Source: Thamnidium elegans
Lineage: Eukaryota; Mucoromycota; Mucoromycetes; Mucorales; Mucoraceae
Assembly: GCA_025201345.1 (NCBI GenBank)
Contig: JAIXMG010000006.1
Location: 682,001 to 746,000 of the forward strand
Reading direction: 5' to 3'
DNA: 64,000 nucleotides
Below the pieces are notes generated by a model. The model was not told the origin of the DNA, ran no database searches, and worked only from the letters and a program-made list of their open reading frames with translations. Positions 61,773 to 64,000 of the stretch are shown piece by piece. The first letter of the stretch is position 1. Each line of letters starts with the position of its first letter. The position numbers and the translations under genes were made by a program.

Positions 61773-61778
61773 ATAAAA

Positions 61779-62015
61779 TTAAGAAGAGTTTGAAGAGGCA
61801 GATAATTCTTGACTGCCTGCGTTATTCTTATTTCTTGTAAAACAATCACGAAACGCCTTCATTTCTTTTGTACATTGCCGCCAGTCTTTTGTGTCGTAAA
61901 AACAGAGCTGTAACGTTTCGTTCTCTTTAAAACAACCTGTTCTTTCAATACGTTCATTGTAAGGGTCATCATCTTCTTCTTCTTCATGTACTTGAATTGG
62001 TTTGGTTGTATTCAT
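61779..62015 (-). CDS. Twin CX9C protein, cytochrome c oxidase assembly factor 4 (COA4)-like
   Basis: A single 78-codon exon with start Met at 62015; a TTG at 62039 is not a likely start. Cys28-x9-Cys38 and Cys48-x9-Cys58 (GCFKENETLQLC, then QCTKEMKAFRDC) make one CHCH hairpin, the substrate type of the Mia40 import pathway in the intermembrane space. The size, the acidic EEEEDDD stretch before the first helix and the DPYN-ERI-TGC lead-in match COA4/Cmc3. Its stop lies only 6 bp from the stop of the convergent RasGEF gene. Confidence 0.85.
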   Translation of the reverse strand: MNTTKPIQVHEEEEDDDPYNERIERTGCFKENETLQLCFYDTKDWRQCTKEMKAFRDCFTRNKNNAGSQELSASSNSS

Positions 62016-62166
62016 TCTTGAGTTTTTTTTTTCCTGCAAGGGAGTTTGTTTTCTGGTTTAAATATTTTGTATTTTGTGACCACGCACTGATAAACATATA
62101 TTTTAAAAAAGCTTTTTTTTTTTCTTTTTTTTTTTATTACCCATTCTTCTTCTTTGTGTATAACAA
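62016..62166. promoter_or_regulatory. Short divergent promoter, COA4 / CPSF2
   Basis: A 151-bp spacer between divergent start codons, with T-rich tracts at 62112-62137 just before the CPSF2 ATG. It must serve both genes. No specific site recognised. Confidence 0.5.
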
Positions 62167-64000
62167 ATGACAAGTTATATTAAATTTACACCCATTTCAG
62201 GTGCCAAAAATGAAGATCCACTTTGTTATTTATTAGAAATTGATGAAGCAAAGATATTACTTGATTGTGGATGGTCCGATAACTTTGATGAACAAGATCT
62301 TGCCAACTTGAAAAAGTAAAAAAAAAAAAACGAAAAAGAGAAAACCTTATTGCTTTCTTTCTAACGTGTGTTTTAATAGGATTGCAAAACAAGTAGATGC
62401 AGTACTTATTTCTCATTGTGATTTACCTCATTTAGGCGCTTACCCATACGCACGTAGTCATTTAGGATTAACGTGTCCTGTTTACTCTACTATTCCCATT
62501 GTCAATATGGGAAGAATTTGCATGTACGACATTTATCAATCAAAGACCAACGAACTCGAATTCAAAACTTTTTCTTTAGAGGACGTGGATAATTCGTTTG
62601 ATAAGATTACTTCGCTTCGATATTCCCAACCTACTGCTTTAACCGGTATATGAAAGAAAATAACAACGGCAATAAAAAAAAAATGCTAATTTGGCGTTTT
62701 TTTATAGGTAACTGTCAAGGTATTACAATCACTGCATATGCTGCTGCTCACACTATTGGTGGTACGATTTGGAAAATTAAACAAGATACAGACGAGATTG
62801 TTTATGCTGTTGATTTCAATCATCGAAAGGAACTGTAAGTAACTTTTTTTTTCTTTTTTATGTGTGTGTGTATATACTGAGATCTGTGAATATTTTATTA
62901 GTCATTTAGATGGAACAGTATTACATTCTGGTGGTGTTGTATTAGACTCATTAACCCGTCCTTCATTACTTATTACTGACGCTTATAACTCGAAAGTGAT
63001 CCATCCAGCTCGTAAAGATAGATACGCTGCCATGTTTGGTAAAGTAGGAAATCGATTTTAAAATGGAAAATCAAAAAGACAGGAGAATCAGCTATACTAA
63101 TTCTTTTAAACCCAAAAAAAAAAAATAGATACCATGATGGAAACACTTGATAACGGTGGATCAGTACTTTTACCAACAGATTCAACAGCCCGTGTTTTGG
63201 AATTATCTAATTTACTCGAACAACATTGGTCGCAAAACCAAATCAGTTACCCGTTAATTATGTTGACCTATACTAGTTTTCGTATGGCTTATTTTGCTAA
63301 AGTGATGTTGGAATGGATGGGAGAAGATCTTAACAAGAATTTCTCTCAGCGCGAGTTACCTTATGAATTCAAGTATATGCGATTATGTCATAAATTAGCC
63401 GATCTTGATAATTATCCAGGTCCCAAAGTCGTGATTGCTAGTAACGATAGTTTAGAAACCGGATTTTCGAGAGAATTGTTTGTACGTTGGATGGCAATGG
63501 ATACTGAGCATAAAAACACATTGATTTTAACAGATCGATCGGGTCCGGATACATTGGCACGTCGTCTTTATAATGATTGGGATATACAAACGGATTCAAT
63601 TGCAATGGATGTTGTGGTTCAAAATAATCGTACAAAAGTACCTGTAAAGCCTGCAATTGAGTATGAGACCACGATGGATTTAAAAGTATATAAGCGCGTA
63701 CCGTTAGAAGGAGCAGAGTTACAAGAATTTGAAGCTGCTCAACGTGCTAAATCAGAAAGAGATGCTGCACAGGCTGCTATGATCGCTAGAAGTAAAACTA
63801 TTATGGAAGACGATGAATCGGACTCTTCCGATATTGATGATGGAGATGAGAATATGGAAGATTTGTTAACAAAACAATTCGATTTGTATGTACGTGATAC
63901 GGGTAAATCAGGTGGTTTCTTCAAACAAGCCCAGAGTTATCGTATGTTTCCTTATTTAGAAAAACGTAAAAAGATTGATGATTATGGTGAAGCCATTCAG
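62167..64000 (+). CDS. CPSF2/Cft2-like pre-mRNA 3'-processing subunit (partial)
   Basis: Exons 62167..62315, 62380..62645, 62708..62834, 62902..63038 and 63129..64000 (running off the window) give 517 residues in frame. An N-terminal metallo-beta-lactamase domain ([65 protein letters not shown]) is followed by a beta-CASP domain ([37 protein letters not shown]). The active-site motif HxHxDH is reduced to HCDLPH, as expected for CPSF100/Cft2, the inactive partner of the Ysh1/CPSF73 endonuclease in the cleavage and polyadenylation complex. The acidic insert ([15 protein letters not shown]) is also family-typical. The C-terminus is missing. Confidence 0.92.

Overview
The window is nuclear DNA of a filamentous fungus, most likely an early-diverging one of the Mucoromycota (Mucorales-like). 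The evidence is AT-rich DNA with long A/T runs, many short (about 45-75 nt) GT..AG introns, and a gene set typical of that group: an animal-type phenylalanine 4-hydroxylase, an ADAM protease, divergent HSPA12-like proteins, an F-box/LRR protein and a WASP. No rRNA, tRNA, CRISPR array or bacterial operon was seen. I rebuilt the exons by hand. Every complete multi-exon model given here sums to a whole number of codons.

Layout: 1-1718 (-) start of a KDM3-type histone demethylase; 2015-5124 (+) Nim1/Gin4-type kinase; 7192-10805 (-) a 1014-residue protein with two degenerate HSPA12/Hsp70-like halves; 13038-13706 (+) TMEM86/YhhN; 14062-14837 (-) Tim17-family protein; 14985-16775 (+) BRD8-like bromodomain protein; 17014-19440 (-) RasGEF with five W-x-G-Y repeats; 21329-23308 (+) F-box; 24439-25336 (+) MIR/SDF2-like; 25403-26436 (-) mL44; 26909-29392 (+) WASP; 29455-30964 (-) CDC50; 33438-34986 (+) phenylalanine hydroxylase; 35151-37838 (-) ADAM; 40261-41526 (+) GT4 glycosyltransferase; 42450-44817 (+) Spt21/Ams2-type N-domain joined to FYRN-FYRC; 46502-46736 (+) small membrane protein; 46919-48400 (+) Sel1-repeat protein; 51245-53293 (+) TBL1/Sif2; 53422-55162 (+) Atg14-like; 55274-57894 (+) KH-like protein; 57971-59146 (-) DysF protein; 59389-61772 (+) second RasGEF; 61779-62015 (-) COA4; 62167-64000 (+) CPSF2, cut by the window end.

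Genes cluster in convergent and divergent pairs. Several convergent stops lie within 6-80 bp of each other. The gaps of 1-2.5 kb hold low-complexity DNA, one clear TA-flanked pogo-like MITE (12021-12193), a possible second one, and decayed genes: a PD-(D/E)XK-like remnant (45317-45992), a truncated frameshifted copy of the HSPA12-like gene (49632-50252) and unrecognised remnants near 31.2-32.3 kb and 39.8 kb.

Functional themes are actin and vesicle control (WASP, CDC50, Atg14), Ras signalling (two GEFs), chromatin (KDM3, BRD8, TBL1, Spt21-FYR) and mitochondria (mL44, COA4, Tim17 family). The least conventional items are the tandem pseudo-HSPA12 protein with its decayed paralogue, and the Spt21-N/FYRN/FYRC fusion.
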